Origin: Caulobacter henricii
Lineage (GTDB): Bacteria > Pseudomonadota > Alphaproteobacteria > Caulobacterales > Caulobacteraceae
Length of the DNA: 64,000 bases
Assembly: GCF_001414055.1 (NCBI RefSeq)
Contig: NZ_CP013002.1
Span: 3,782,001 to 3,846,000, forward strand
Direction: 5' to 3'
Position numbers and translations under genes: made by a program. The notes under the pieces are model-generated. The model did not search any database. It was not told the origin of the DNA and was given only the letters and a program-made list of their open reading frames with translations. Below, piece by piece: positions 43,607 through 52,848 of the stretch. Position 1 is the first letter of the stretch. Each line of letters starts with the position of its first letter.

Positions 43607-44161
43607 ATGAAGCGGCCGCCGCGACCGGAAGAACTGCGCCTCTGGGGCATGGTCGCCGACACGGTGCATGCGCGGCCTGGCGACAAGCCGCTGAAGCTGC
43701 GGGCCAAGGTCAAGATCAAGCCGGTCAGGGCCCCCAAGGCCGCCAAGGTCCAGCCCACTCACCTGGCCTCCATCGCCCCCCTGCGCATCGACCCGTCCGA
43801 GATCAAGCCGACACCGGTCAGGACGCCCAAATCCGCACCCGGCCATATCGAACCCAATCGCCGCAAGCGCCTGATCAAGGAGCATGATCCGATCGGGGCG
43901 CGGCTGGATCTGCACGGTTTTGACCAGGACCAGGCCCGCCCGGCCCTGGAAGCCTTTATCCGGCGGGCCTATGCCGATGGCCATCGCGCCGTCCTGATCA
44001 TCACCGGCAAGGGCAAGATCGGCCACGGGGTCCTGAAGAAGCGCACGCCGGAATGGCTGGCCGCGCCGGCCCTGCGCGAGATGATCGCCGGGGTATCCCA
44101 GGCCGACCAGCGGCACGGCGGAGAGGGCGCGCTCTACGTGGCGCTGAAGCGGCGGGCCTAG
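43607..44161 (+). CDS. Smr domain protein
   Basis: The 184-residue protein has a Lys/Pro-rich N-terminal half and a C-terminal Smr domain: LDLHGFDQDQARPALEAFI near residue 105 and VLIITGKGKIGHGVLKK near 130, the nuclease-associated motif. Stand-alone Smr proteins act on branched or damaged nucleic acid, or on ribosome-collided mRNA; the role here is not known. It is cotranscribed with timA and mltA, an arrangement common in alphaproteobacteria. Confidence 0.92.
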   Translation: MKRPPRPEELRLWGMVADTVHARPGDKPLKLRAKVKIKPVRAPKAAKVQPTHLASIAPLRIDPSEIKPTPVRTPKSAPGHIEPNRRKRLIKEHDPIGARLDLHGFDQDQARPALEAFIRRAYADGHRAVLIITGKGKIGHGVLKKRTPEWLAAPALREMIAGVSQADQRHGGEGALYVALKRRA

Positions 44162-44171
44162 GCGCGGGGCC

Positions 44172-44909
44172 TCAGTCGTCTCGCTCACGGCCCTGACCGC
44201 CCTCGCCGCCACCTTCGCCGGACTCGCCGTCGACGCTGCGGTGACACCGGACACAGTTCTGGATGTTGCGGATGCCTTCTTCCCGATGCTGGGCCTCAAT
44301 CTGCCCGGGCTGGTGAGCATGGCAGCCATAACAGGTGAAGGTCCGCAGGTTCCCGCCGACATGACAGGTCGAACAGGGCGCGTCATGAGGGCCCGCCAGC
44401 TTGAAGTAGCGGCCGTGATCAAAGGTGGCGGGTTTCCAGGCCTGGGTGCCGTGGCATTGGCTGCAGGGCAGGGCCACACCGCGATGAAAGTCGTTGCTCG
44501 GTGCGCTGTGGCAGCTTGAACAGGCCGCCCGGGCCTGGGGTTGTAACAGGGCATGGTTGAAAGGACGGACGAGATTGTGCGTCAGCCTGGGCCTTGGGTG
44601 ATCGGTGTGGCAGGCCATGCAGTCCTGCGAAATCAGGGTCTGGTGAAAAGGCGGCCGTGAGCCCGGGTGCTTGATGAATTCTCCCAGGGTCGTGCGACGG
44701 CCGATGTCGGCGACGGTGTGGCAGGCCACGCAGCGTTCCGTCGATGCCCCGGCCAGGGGCGCATGACAGGCAAGGCAATTCTGCTGCAGGGCCGCATGAG
44801 CAGGTTTGAGGTCCCCGGGACTGACCATCTGGTGGGGGAAAACGAAGATCAGGGCGATGATCGCCGCCAGACCGACACCGATGCTGATCCAGACCCATCG
44901 CGGTGTCAT
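44172..44909 (-). CDS. Membrane-anchored octaheme c-type cytochrome
   Basis: The 245-residue protein has an N-terminal transmembrane anchor (WVWISIGVGLAAIIALIFVF) and eight CXXCH heme-binding motifs: CLACH, CVACH, CMACH, CSSCH, CSQCH, CSTCH, CYGCH and CVRCH. Extra His residues (for example PPFHQTL, FNHALL, DFHRG) could be distal ligands. The last 25 residues are Gly/Glu/Arg-rich. Such proteins move electrons across the periplasm. The ATG at 44909 overlaps the stop of the upstream cytochrome b-like gene, with GGGG before it. The redox partner or substrate is not apparent, and it does not match a named family that I can recognise. Confidence 0.88.
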   Translation of the reverse strand: MTPRWVWISIGVGLAAIIALIFVFPHQMVSPGDLKPAHAALQQNCLACHAPLAGASTERCVACHTVADIGRRTTLGEFIKHPGSRPPFHQTLISQDCMACHTDHPRPRLTHNLVRPFNHALLQPQARAACSSCHSAPSNDFHRGVALPCSQCHGTQAWKPATFDHGRYFKLAGPHDAPCSTCHVGGNLRTFTCYGCHAHQPGQIEAQHREEGIRNIQNCVRCHRSVDGESGEGGGEGGQGRERDD

Positions 44910-45490
44910 TTCCAGCCCCACAGGACAAAAATGGCGCTGACATGCGCCAGGGCGAGGATGGCGAAGACCAGGGCGATCGGCAGATGTACCTTGCGCCAGG
45001 CTCTCATCACATCGACGGCCAGGCTGTCATTGTGAAGTCGCGCGCTGACCTCGGGGTCGGAAACCCCCTCGGCCTTTAGTTCCGTGCGCGCCGCCTTGAG
45101 CCGGGTTTGGGCGCGGCGAAGCAGGTACTTGCCGGTCAGTCCGCTGACGATGTTGATCAGCATGGCGACCACGGCCAGCCAGGCCAGGACAGCATTGAAG
45201 TGAATGCCGGCATGGACAAGCACCAGCAAGGACCCCGTCCAGGCCAGTCCTTCGTGCAGGTGGAGCAGACGCACGGGGTCGCCGCTCTTGAGGATGCCCC
45301 GCTTGCGCAGCGAATGTCCGAACGAGGCCAGGATGAGCAGGACGCCCGGTATCCCCAGATACCGGCCGATCCACACCGCATCGATCAGGTGCAACAGGGC
45401 GTCGACCAAGAGGGTCGTGAGCAGGAGGGCGGCCAGTCCCAGAAAGAACGGCAGGACTTCACGCAGCAGGACTTGCGGCTTGGTGGACAA
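44906..45490 (-). CDS. Cytochrome b-type membrane protein
   Basis: The 194-residue protein has four transmembrane helices with His residues placed as in diheme b-type cytochromes: HLIDAVWIGRY, ASFGHSLRK, RLLHLHEGLAWTGSLLVLVHAGIHFN and ILALAHVSAIFVL. It would be the quinone-facing partner of the octaheme protein encoded just downstream, with which it overlaps by four bases. I do not recognise a more specific family. The 262 bp upstream (45491-45752) contain no gene and no clear promoter. Confidence 0.8.
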   Translation of the reverse strand: MSTKPQVLLREVLPFFLGLAALLLTTLLVDALLHLIDAVWIGRYLGIPGVLLILASFGHSLRKRGILKSGDPVRLLHLHEGLAWTGSLLVLVHAGIHFNAVLAWLAVVAMLINIVSGLTGKYLLRRAQTRLKAARTELKAEGVSDPEVSARLHNDSLAVDVMRAWRKVHLPIALVFAILALAHVSAIFVLWGWK

Positions 45491-45752
45491 GGGCTCAGCC
45501 CTGCCCAGGACCCGAGGAAGGTCTCGGAATCTGGCGGATCACGGCCGCGCCGGGGCTGAACACCGGTCGGATCAAGTCACGCATGGCGGCCTCACGACGC
45601 CGCAATCGGCGCTGCCTTTCGCCCCTTTTGCCCTGGACACGGCGAGGCGGCCTTGTGCTGGATCAAGCCGATCAGAAACGGCTTGGCGCGACCTGGCGTG
45701 GGAGGGCGCCCTCAAGGTCAATCCGGCAACAGCAGGCGAGCGAGATGCTCGG
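45491..45752. other. Intergenic region, no gene seen
   Basis: These 262 bp separate the start of the cytochrome b gene (45490) from the end of hisE. Only Arg/Ala-rich frames occur. Two TTGATCC half-sites on the minus strand are seen (RC of 45570-45576 and 45660-45666 areas), but no complete FNR/FixK palindrome. Confidence 0.6.
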
Positions 45753-46079
45753 CTATTGGGTCTGGCGCGACGCCTTCTCGGCGATACCTGAAGTCCCCTC
45801 ACGGGCCACCAGCTTGTCGGCCACGGCGTCGAGCGAGACGCCCGAGGCCGCCAGCAGCACCAGCCAATGATAGAGCAGGTCGGCGCTTTCGCTGGCGAGT
45901 TCGTCCGGGCCCTGGCCCACGGCGGCGATCACCGTTTCGATGGCTTCCTCGCCCAGCTTCTTGGCGGCCAGCTTCGGGTCGGCCAGCAGCCTGGCGGTAT
46001 AGGAGGCGGCCGGATCCCCGCCCTTGCGGGTCTCTATCGTGGCGGCGAGGCGCTCCAGGGTTTCGAACAACCGGCTCAT
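45753..46079 (-). CDS. hisE: Phosphoribosyl-ATP pyrophosphatase
   Basis: This is the second step of histidine synthesis. The 108-residue protein shows [22 protein letters not shown] and the metal-binding [30 protein letters not shown]. It is the last gene of the his cluster and overlaps hisF by four bases. hisI is not in the window. Confidence 0.95.
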   Translation of the reverse strand: MSRLFETLERLAATIETRKGGDPAASYTARLLADPKLAAKKLGEEAIETVIAAVGQGPDELASESADLLYHWLVLLAASGVSLDAVADKLVAREGTSGIAEKASRQTQ

Positions 46080-46858
46080 GCCGCGCTCTTCAGATCGTCA
46101 AGGCGCACGGGAATGCCGGCCTGCGCCATGGCCCGCTTGGCCTCGCCGATGCTGATCTCACCGAAGTGGAAGATCGAGGCGGCCAGAACGGCGGCGGCGT
46201 GACCGTCGCGGGCGGCTTCGACCAGGTGCTCGGTCTTGCCGGCCCCGCCCGAGGCGATCACCGGCACGTTCACAGCGCCGGTCACGGCCTTCAGCAGGGG
46301 AATGTCATAGCCGATCTTGGCCCCGTCGCGGTCCATCGAGGTCAGCAGGATCTCGCCCGCGCCCCGTTCCACCACCCTGGCCGCCCAGTCGACGACGTCG
46401 AGGCCGGTGTCCTTGCGGCCGCCATAGGTCCAGACGTTCCAGCCGCTGCCGTCTTCGCGCAGCTTGGCGTCGATGGCCACCACCACGCACTGGGCACCGA
46501 AGGCATCGGCCCCGGCGGCGATCAGGTCAGGATTTTCGACGGCAGCCGTATTGGTCGAGACCTTGTCGGCCCCGGCCAGCAGCAGACGGCGCATGTCTGA
46601 GACCTCGCGCACGCCACCGCCCACCGAGACCGGCATGAAACAGACCTCGGCCGTGCGGGAAATCACGTCCAGGATCAGGCCGCGGCCTTCGCTGGAGGCG
46701 GTGATGTCGAGAAACATCAACTCGTCGGCCCCGGCCGCGTCATACGCTCTTGCCTGCTCTACCGGATCGCCGGCGTCGCGCAGGGCCACGAAATTGACGC
46801 CCTTGACCACCCGCCCGTCCTTCACGTCGAGGCAGGGAATGATCCGGGTCTTCAGCAT
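46076..46858 (-). CDS. hisF: Imidazole glycerol phosphate synthase subunit HisF
   Basis: The cyclase subunit is a TIM barrel starting [20 protein letters not shown], with the catalytic Asp residues near 11 and 130 (VAIDAK). [15 protein letters not shown] and [14 protein letters not shown] are the phosphate-binding loops. 260 residues is normal. It overlaps hisA by one base. Confidence 0.97.
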   Translation of the reverse strand: MLKTRIIPCLDVKDGRVVKGVNFVALRDAGDPVEQARAYDAAGADELMFLDITASSEGRGLILDVISRTAEVCFMPVSVGGGVREVSDMRRLLLAGADKVSTNTAAVENPDLIAAGADAFGAQCVVVAIDAKLREDGSGWNVWTYGGRKDTGLDVVDWAARVVERGAGEILLTSMDRDGAKIGYDIPLLKAVTGAVNVPVIASGGAGKTEHLVEAARDGHAAAVLAASIFHFGEISIGEAKRAMAQAGIPVRLDDLKSAA

Positions 46859-47583
46859 CAGGCCGCTGCCACCGTCAGGGCTTCGGCCGGCTGGATGGTA
46901 CCGGCATAGAGCGAACGACCCAGGATGGCCCCGGCGATCTTGACGCCCTTGCGGGCCTTCAGGCGTTCGATGTCGGCGACGGTCGCCACACCGCCCGAGG
47001 CGATGACCGGGATCGAGACCGCATCGGCCAGCTCGCCCACCCCCTCGACATTGACCCCGGTCAGGGCCCCGTCGCGGCTGATGTCGGTGATGATCAGGCC
47101 GGCCACGCCGGCGTCTTCGAAGCGGCGCGACAGGTCGATGGCGCTGAGCTCGGACAGGCCGGTCCAGCCGTCGACCGCGACCTTGCCGTCACGCACGTCC
47201 ACGGCCACGGCGATCTGTTCGGGCCACAGGCGGGCGGCCTTCTTGACCAGTTCGGGATCGTGCACGGCGACCGTGCCCAGGATCACCCGGCTGACCCCGG
47301 CCTCGATCCAGCCCTCGATGCCCTCAAGCGTGCGGATGCCGCCGCCCAGCTGCACCGGGATCGAGATCGACTCCAGGATCGACTGCACGGCAGCCGTATT
47401 GACCGACTTGCCCTCGATGGCACCGTTCAGGTCGACCACATGCAGCCACGAGAAGCCGTCCTTGACGAAATGTTCGGCCTGGTTGGCGGGGCTGTTGTTG
47501 AAGACCGTCGCCTTGTCCATGTCGCCGTGCAGCAGGCGCACGCACTGGCCGTCCTTCAGGTCGATGGCGGGATAGAGGATCAT
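46858..47583 (-). CDS. hisA: ProFAR isomerase HisA
   Basis: The TIM-barrel isomerase opens the ribose ring of ProFAR. It starts [18 protein letters not shown] (catalytic Asp near 8) and contains [12 protein letters not shown] and [15 protein letters not shown] (Asp near 130). The ATG at 47583 overlaps the hisH stop (ATGA); the frame's extra three codons are antisense of that stop. 241 residues is normal. Confidence 0.97.
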   Translation of the reverse strand: MILYPAIDLKDGQCVRLLHGDMDKATVFNNSPANQAEHFVKDGFSWLHVVDLNGAIEGKSVNTAAVQSILESISIPVQLGGGIRTLEGIEGWIEAGVSRVILGTVAVHDPELVKKAARLWPEQIAVAVDVRDGKVAVDGWTGLSELSAIDLSRRFEDAGVAGLIITDISRDGALTGVNVEGVGELADAVSIPVIASGGVATVADIERLKARKGVKIAGAILGRSLYAGTIQPAEALTVAAA

Positions 47584-48221
47584 GGGCGCCATTCCAGAAA
47601 GTTGGCGAGCAGGGACAGCCCTGCGGCTTGCGATTTTTCGGGGTGGAACTGCACCCCTGCGACATTGTCCCTGACCACTGCCGCCGTGAACGGGCCGCCG
47701 TGGTCAGTCGTCGCCAGGACATCGGCCGGATCGGTCGGGGTCAGGGCGAACGAATTGGCGTAGTACATGTGCGCGCCGTCTTCGACACCCACAAACAGTG
47801 GGTGATCACGCGTCAGTTTGATGGCGTTCCAGCCCATATGGGGAATGGTCAGGTTCGGGTCGCTCGGCGCCAGTTTCCTGACCTCTCCGGCAATCCAGTC
47901 CAGGCCGGGCGTAACCCCGAATTCCAGACCCCGGGTCGCCAGCAGCTGGTGTCCCACGCAGATGCCCAGGAAGGGAACGCCCCGCCCGTGCACGGCCGCG
48001 TTCATGGCCTCATAGACCTGCGAGGCGTCGAGGCCGGCGCGGCACGAGGCGAAGGCCCCGACGCCGGGCAGCACCACGCGGTCGGCGGCCGCGACGCGGC
48101 CCGGATCGGCGGTGACCACGATGTCGGCAGCGATCCCGCGACGACGGGCGGCCTCACGCAGGGCCTTCTCGGCCGAGCGCAGGTTGCCCGACCCGTAATC
48201 GATCAGGGCGACGGTCTGCAT
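47580..48221 (-). CDS. hisH: Imidazole glycerol phosphate synthase subunit HisH (glutamine amidotransferase)
   Basis: HisH supplies ammonia to HisF. It starts [21 protein letters not shown]; the nucleophile Cys is in [12 protein letters not shown] near residue 88, and the His-Glu pair in VQFHPEKSQ near 195. 213 residues is normal. It lies 11 bases after hisB. Confidence 0.96.
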   Translation of the reverse strand: MQTVALIDYGSGNLRSAEKALREAARRRGIAADIVVTADPGRVAAADRVVLPGVGAFASCRAGLDASQVYEAMNAAVHGRGVPFLGICVGHQLLATRGLEFGVTPGLDWIAGEVRKLAPSDPNLTIPHMGWNAIKLTRDHPLFVGVEDGAHMYYANSFALTPTDPADVLATTDHGGPFTAAVVRDNVAGVQFHPEKSQAAGLSLLANFLEWRP

Positions 48222-48232
48222 GGGAAGGTTTC

Positions 48233-48823
48233 CTACAGCACGCCCTTGGTGGAGGGGGCCAGGCCGCCGGTCTTGGGGTCGATCTCGACCGCCTGACGCA
48301 GCGCCCGGGCCAGGGCCTTGAACCCGCTTTCGGCGATATGGTGGGTATTGTCGCCGTAGAGGGTCTCCAGGTGGACGCAGGCCCCCAGGTTCATGGCGAA
48401 GGCGTGGTGGAACTCCTTGAAGAGCTCGGTGTCCATCTCGCCGACCTTGGGCCGCTTGAACTCGACCTTCCAGATCAGATAGGGCCGGTTGGACAGGTCG
48501 ATCGCGCAGCGCGTCAGGGTCTCGTCCATCGGGATATAGGCGTGGCCGAAGCGCCGGATGCCCTTGAAGCCGTCCAGCGCCTTGTTGATCGCCAGGCCCA
48601 GCACGATGCCGGTGTCCTCGACCGTGTGGTGCATGTCGATGTGCAGGTCGCCCTTGGTCTCGACCTTCAGGTCAAAGCCGCCGTGGCGCGCGAAGCTCTC
48701 CAGCATATGGTCGTAGAAACCAATGCCGGTGGAGATCGTCGAGACGCCGGTCCCGTCGAGATCGATCCAGACCCGGATCTGGGTCTCCTTCGTCTCGCGG
48801 ACCACTTCAGCGGTGCGGGCCAT
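48233..48823 (-). CDS. hisB: Imidazoleglycerol-phosphate dehydratase
   Basis: The manganese enzyme shows the paired metal motifs [19 protein letters not shown] ... [12 protein letters not shown] and [19 protein letters not shown]. 196 residues fits the monofunctional form. I start at the ATG at 48823; a longer frame upstream belongs to the antisense of the kinase gene. It is the first his gene, eight bases after the sugar kinase. Confidence 0.96.
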   Translation of the reverse strand: MARTAEVVRETKETQIRVWIDLDGTGVSTISTGIGFYDHMLESFARHGGFDLKVETKGDLHIDMHHTVEDTGIVLGLAINKALDGFKGIRRFGHAYIPMDETLTRCAIDLSNRPYLIWKVEFKRPKVGEMDTELFKEFHHAFAMNLGACVHLETLYGDNTHHIAESGFKALARALRQAVEIDPKTGGLAPSTKGVL

Positions 48824-48831
48824 GGTCTTCC

Positions 48832-49821
48832 TTAGAGTCCGTTCTGGGTCGCGAGGTCCCGCAGGCTGACCTGCGGGCGCGGACCGTAATGGGCAATCAC
48901 CTCGGCGGCGGCCAGGGAGCCCAGCTGGCCACAAACGGGCAGAGGGCGGCCCTGCGAGAGGCCGTAGAGGAAACCCGCCGCGTATTGGTCGCCTGCGCCG
49001 GTGGTGTCCACGACATTTTTCACGGGGTAGGCCGAGATTTCGTGAACCTGACCGCCGGCGACCACGACCGAACCGTGCTCGCTGCGGGTGACGGCGGCGA
49101 TCGTGACCTTCTCCGCCAGGGCCTTTACGGCGGCGTCGAAGTCGTCGGTCTCGAACAGGGCGCAGACTTCCGAGGCATTGGCGAAGACGATGTCGCACTG
49201 GGTTTCGACAAAGCCGAGCAGGGCTGAGCGATGGCGCTCGACCACGAAGCTGTCGGACAGGGTGATGGCGATCTGGCGGCCGGAGCCATGGGCCAGGCCG
49301 GCAGCCTTGGCAAAGGCGCGGCGGGCTTCCGGCGGATCGAACAGATAGCCTTCCAGATAGGAATAGCGGGCCGCCTCGATGATCGCCGGATCGACATCGG
49401 CGCTGGTCAGCTCGACGCAGGCCCCCAGATAGGTGCTCATGGTGCGCTGGGCGTCAGGCGTGACATTGATCAGGCTCTGGGCCGTGGCCGGACCATCTGC
49501 CAGGGGCGGGGTGGTGAAGGCGCAGCCGATGGCCTTCATGTCGTGGCGGAACACATTGCCCAGCTGGTCGTCAGCGACCTTGCCGATGAAGGCGGCCTTG
49601 CCGCCGAAGCTGGCGACGCCGGCCACGGTATTGGCGGCGCTGCCGCCCGAGGCCTCGATGGCTGCGGCCATCACATCATACAGACTGGAGGCGCGGGCCG
49701 GATCGATCAGGGCCATCGAGCCCTTCACCAGGCCCTCGCGCTCGAGGAAGGCGTCGTCGCACTGGGCGATGACGTCGACAATGGCGTTGCCGATCGCGGC
49801 GACGTCGTAGAGGGCGGTCAT
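48832..49821 (-). CDS. PfkB family carbohydrate / adenosine kinase
   Basis: The 329-residue protein begins [14 protein letters not shown] and has the two PfkB motifs: [16 protein letters not shown] near residue 57 and the catalytic [16 protein letters not shown] near 285. It resembles adenosine kinases of alphaproteobacteria. It is directly upstream of hisB on the same strand and may share its promoter; a kinase of adenosine/ribose type next to the his genes may reflect the purine-histidine link, but this is inferred only from position. Confidence 0.88.
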   Translation of the reverse strand: MTALYDVAAIGNAIVDVIAQCDDAFLEREGLVKGSMALIDPARASSLYDVMAAAIEASGGSAANTVAGVASFGGKAAFIGKVADDQLGNVFRHDMKAIGCAFTTPPLADGPATAQSLINVTPDAQRTMSTYLGACVELTSADVDPAIIEAARYSYLEGYLFDPPEARRAFAKAAGLAHGSGRQIAITLSDSFVVERHRSALLGFVETQCDIVFANASEVCALFETDDFDAAVKALAEKVTIAAVTRSEHGSVVVAGGQVHEISAYPVKNVVDTTGAGDQYAAGFLYGLSQGRPLPVCGQLGSLAAAEVIAHYGPRPQVSLRDLATQNGL

Positions 49822-49945
49822 GGAAATCGGCAAGCCTTTGAAAGCGCTGGGGGCGGAAAGCCCCTCAGGGGCGGCAAGTAAAGGAAGCGGGCGCTCAAGG
49901 CAACGAAGGCTTGCCGCCGGGCTTGCGACATTCTAACCGCGAGGG

Positions 49946-50812
49946 ATGAGCTCGCCGATCGCCGATATCCTGCTGCTGGGGCCCTCGACCGGACACGCTG
50001 CCTATTCGGCGGCGTCGGTCCGCCTGTTCGAGCGGCTCGCGGCCCCGCTACGGGCCAGGGGCCTGACCGTGATCAGCCAGCCCTGGACGGATCCGGTGGA
50101 TCCCGCCTCCGCGAACCTGGTCCTGCCCCTCCTGGCCTGGGGCTATCACCTGCGACAGGCCGAGTGGTTTGCCCAGCTGGACGCCTGGGAGGCCGCCGAG
50201 GTTCCGGTGATCAATCCCGTGCCGACCCTGCGCTGGAACACCCGCAAGACCTATCTGATCGAGCTGGAGGCGCGTGGCGCGCCGGTCGTCCCGACCCGTG
50301 CCCATGACCGCCTGACCCCGGAAGCCCTGGCCGCCGCCTTTGACGCCTTCGGGGTCGATCAGCTGGTGGTCAAGCCGCAGATCTCCGGCGGCTCCCAGGA
50401 TACGGTACGGGTTCGCCGGCAGGAGGTCCTTGAAGGCGGCCCTGCGGGTCCGGCCCTGATCCAGCCCTTCCTGCCGGCCGTGGGCGAGGAGGGCGAGCTG
50501 TCCCTGTTCTTTTTCGACGGCCGGTTCAGCCATGCCGTGGCCAAGGTGGCCGCGAGCGGCGATTTCCGGGTCCAGCCGCAGTTTGGCGGTCAGGTCTCCG
50601 GGGTCGCGCCGGAGCCCGAGGCCCTGCGGGCGGCCCGGATGGTGCTGGAGGCGGCGGACCTGCCCCTGACCTATGCCCGGGTCGACCTGATCCGGGGTCT
50701 CGACCATACGCCGCAGCTCATGGAGCTCGAGGTCATCGAGCCGGACCTCTTTCTGGAGCATGGCCATGATCACGGGGCGGCCTTTGCGACGGCGGTGATG
50801 GCCCGCCTCTAG
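49946..50812 (+). CDS. ATP-grasp domain protein
   Basis: The 288-residue protein has an N-terminal pre-ATP-grasp region (ADILLLGPSTGHAAYSAASV) and an ATP-grasp fold: QLVVKPQISGGSQDTVRV near residue 140, PALIQPFLPAVGEEGELSLFFFDG near 175-190, and YARVDLIRG ... LMELEVIEPDLFLEHG with metal-binding acids near the end. Such stand-alone proteins resemble RimK/GshB ligases; the substrates cannot be told from sequence. It is monocistronic or leads the GST gene, 48 bp downstream. Confidence 0.82.
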   Translation: MSSPIADILLLGPSTGHAAYSAASVRLFERLAAPLRARGLTVISQPWTDPVDPASANLVLPLLAWGYHLRQAEWFAQLDAWEAAEVPVINPVPTLRWNTRKTYLIELEARGAPVVPTRAHDRLTPEALAAAFDAFGVDQLVVKPQISGGSQDTVRVRRQEVLEGGPAGPALIQPFLPAVGEEGELSLFFFDGRFSHAVAKVAASGDFRVQPQFGGQVSGVAPEPEALRAARMVLEAADLPLTYARVDLIRGLDHTPQLMELEVIEPDLFLEHGHDHGAAFATAVMARL

Positions 50813-50860
50813 GCACGGGAAAATTCGGACCTATCTAAGCCGTAACAGAGGGAGTTACTG

Positions 50861-51565
50861 ATGTCCGAACTGTCCGCCTTCCCGATCACGACCCGCTGGC
50901 CCGCCAAGCATCCCGACCGCCTGCAGCTCTATTCAACGCCCACGCCCAACGGCGTGAAGGTGTCGATCATGCTGGAAGAGATCGGCCTGGCCTATGAGCC
51001 GCACGCCATCAACATCATGGCCAATGAGACCTGGGGGCCCGAATTTCTGTCCCTGAACCCTAACGGCAAGATCCCGGCGATCCTCGATCCCAACGGTCCG
51101 GACGGCCGGCCGCTGGCGCTCTGGGAATCCGGCGCGATCCTGCTCTATCTGGCCGAAAAGACCGGCCAGCTGTTGCCCAGGGATCCGGTTGCCCGCCTCG
51201 AGGCCATCCAGTGGGTGTTCTTCCAGGTGGCCGCCGTCGGCCCGATGTTCGGCCAGCTCGGCTTCTTCCACAAGTTTGCCGGCAAGGACTATGAGGACAA
51301 GCGGCCCCGCGACCGCTACGCCGCCGAGAGCAAGCGCCTGCTGGGCGTCCTGGAGGGCCGCCTCGCCGACCGCCGCTTCATCATGGGCGAGGACTTCAGT
51401 ATCGCCGACATTGCCCTGCTGGGCTGGGTGCGCAGCATCGATGGCTTCTATGGGGCCGGCGAGCTGGTCGACTATGGCAGCCTGAAACATGTCCCCGCCT
51501 GGCTGGAGCGCTGCCTGGCGCGGCCGGCGGTGCAGCGCGGCCTGGAGATCCCGGCGCGGCCCTAG
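50861..51565 (+). CDS. Glutathione S-transferase family protein (YfcG-like)
   Basis: The 234-residue protein has the thioredoxin-fold half (LQLYSTPTPNGVKVSIMLEEIG with the conserved N-terminal Thr/Asn region, NPNGKIPAILDPNG, LWESGAILLYLAEKTG) and an all-helical half ending DIALLGWVRSIDG. This pattern fits the YfcG/Ure2p-like nu-class, which act as disulfide-bond reductases. GGGAG precedes the ATG. It follows the ATP-grasp gene and is convergent with nth. Confidence 0.93.
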   Translation: MSELSAFPITTRWPAKHPDRLQLYSTPTPNGVKVSIMLEEIGLAYEPHAINIMANETWGPEFLSLNPNGKIPAILDPNGPDGRPLALWESGAILLYLAEKTGQLLPRDPVARLEAIQWVFFQVAAVGPMFGQLGFFHKFAGKDYEDKRPRDRYAAESKRLLGVLEGRLADRRFIMGEDFSIADIALLGWVRSIDGFYGAGELVDYGSLKHVPAWLERCLARPAVQRGLEIPARP

Positions 51566-52260
51566 GCCCCCAGGAAGAGCTCGCGGGAGGGGCACAGGTC
51601 GCTGATCTTGCAGATCTCGCACCGGGGCTTGCGGGCCACGCAGACATAGCGGCCGTGCAGGATCATCCAGTGATGGGCCCGGGTCTGGAAAGGACCCGGG
51701 ACGATCCGCATCAGTTCCGCCTCCACGGCATCCGGCGTCTTGCCGGCGGCCAGTTTCAGGCGGTGGGCGACCCGGAAGACATGGGTGTCGACGGCAATGG
51801 CCGGTTCGATGTCGAGTTCGTTCAGCACCACGCTGGCGGTCTTGCGACCCACCCCGGGCAGGCTCTCCAGATCGTTGCGGTTCAGGGGCACCTGGCCGCC
51901 GTGACGGTCCATCAGGATCCGGGCCGCAGCCATGACGTTCCTGGCCTTGGTCCGGAACAGTCCGATCGAGGCGATATGGCGGATCAGCCCCTCCTCGCCG
52001 AGGGCCAGCATCTTCTCGGGGCTGTCAGCGACGTCGAACAGGGAGCCTGTGGCCTTGTTGACCTGGACGTCGGTGGCCTGGGCCGAGAGGGCGACGGCCG
52101 TGACCAGTTCATAGGGGTTTCGGTAGTTCAGCTCGGTCTTGGGCCGCAGCTCAAGACTTTCGAACCGGTCGAACAGGGTTGCTACCCGCTGGCGCTGGGC
52201 GGGCGAGATCCGCCTGGTCCCGGGCCGGGCTTTTTTCGCCGGTTTCGTCTGTAAAGCCAT
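51562..52260 (-). CDS. nth: Endonuclease III
   Basis: This bifunctional DNA glycosylase/AP lyase repairs oxidised pyrimidines. The HhH motif LPGVGRKTASVVL with catalytic Lys is near residue 140, the catalytic Asp in VDTHVFRVAHRL near 158, and the C-X6-C-X2-C-X5-C [4Fe-4S] motif near the C-terminus (CVARKPRCEICKISDLC). The ATG at 52260 gives a basic N-terminal tail (KPAKKARPGTRR). 232 residues is normal. Confidence 0.96.
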   Translation of the reverse strand: MALQTKPAKKARPGTRRISPAQRQRVATLFDRFESLELRPKTELNYRNPYELVTAVALSAQATDVQVNKATGSLFDVADSPEKMLALGEEGLIRHIASIGLFRTKARNVMAAARILMDRHGGQVPLNRNDLESLPGVGRKTASVVLNELDIEPAIAVDTHVFRVAHRLKLAAGKTPDAVEAELMRIVPGPFQTRAHHWMILHGRYVCVARKPRCEICKISDLCPSRELFLGA

Positions 52261-52324
52261 GGTCGCGACCATGCCGTGATGCGGCCCCCTCGCCAAGGCG
52301 GGCCAGCGTGCCTAAATCGATGCC

Positions 52325-52801
52325 ATGGCCACCGCGCTCTACATGGATGCCGTGATTTCGCCCAACCGGTCCCTGAGCCGGAGGGGCCTGCGGGTCTTGA
52401 TGGCGGTGATCATCGCCTTCAACCTTATGGTCGCGGTCTTTCTGCTGGTGCTGGGCGCGCCGCTGGTCCTGCCCTTTCTGGGCCTCGATATTCTCGCCAT
52501 CTGGTGGGCGCTGAACGTCAGTTTCCGCGCGGCGGAACGCAGGGAGCGGGTCCGGGTGACGGCCGAGGCCATCACGGTCCGTCGCGAGGACGAAAAGGGC
52601 TCGCGCCTTGTCTGGACCTCGCCGACCGCCTTCACCCGGGTCGATGTCGACCAGCCCGGCGAACACGAGGCCCGGGTCCGCCTGCGCATCCACCGCCGCC
52701 GACTGACCGTCGGCCGGGCCCTCAGTCCGCCCGAGCGGGTCGAGTTTGCCGACGCCCTGCAGCGCGCCGTCCGCGAGGCCCGCGCCGAACGCTATGGCTG
52801 A
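52325..52801 (+). CDS. DUF2244 membrane protein
   Basis: The 158-residue protein has a short N-terminal stretch, two transmembrane helices (about residues 25-60, LMAVIIAFNLMVAVFLLVLGA and FLGLDILAIWWAL), and a soluble C-terminal part with Arg-rich strands. It is a typical DUF2244 protein of alphaproteobacteria, where it is often near nth or cox genes. Function is unknown. It is divergent from nth. Confidence 0.87.
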   Translation: MATALYMDAVISPNRSLSRRGLRVLMAVIIAFNLMVAVFLLVLGAPLVLPFLGLDILAIWWALNVSFRAAERRERVRVTAEAITVRREDEKGSRLVWTSPTAFTRVDVDQPGEHEARVRLRIHRRRLTVGRALSPPERVEFADALQRAVREARAERYG

Positions 52802-52848
52802 GCAAGAACCGGGCGGACGCCGGTGCGTCGCGGGTTTAGTCTTCTGGC

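Noticed and set aside
44172..45490. Nitrite reductase-type (NrfH/NapC) cytochrome system
   Set aside because: The heme protein has eight motifs and no NapC-like pattern, and no catalytic pentaheme or other reductase gene is nearby, so I call it only an octaheme cytochrome.
45491..45752. FNR/FixK site before the cytochrome genes
   Set aside because: Only TTGATCC half-sites are present; a full TTGAT-N4-ATCAA palindrome is not.
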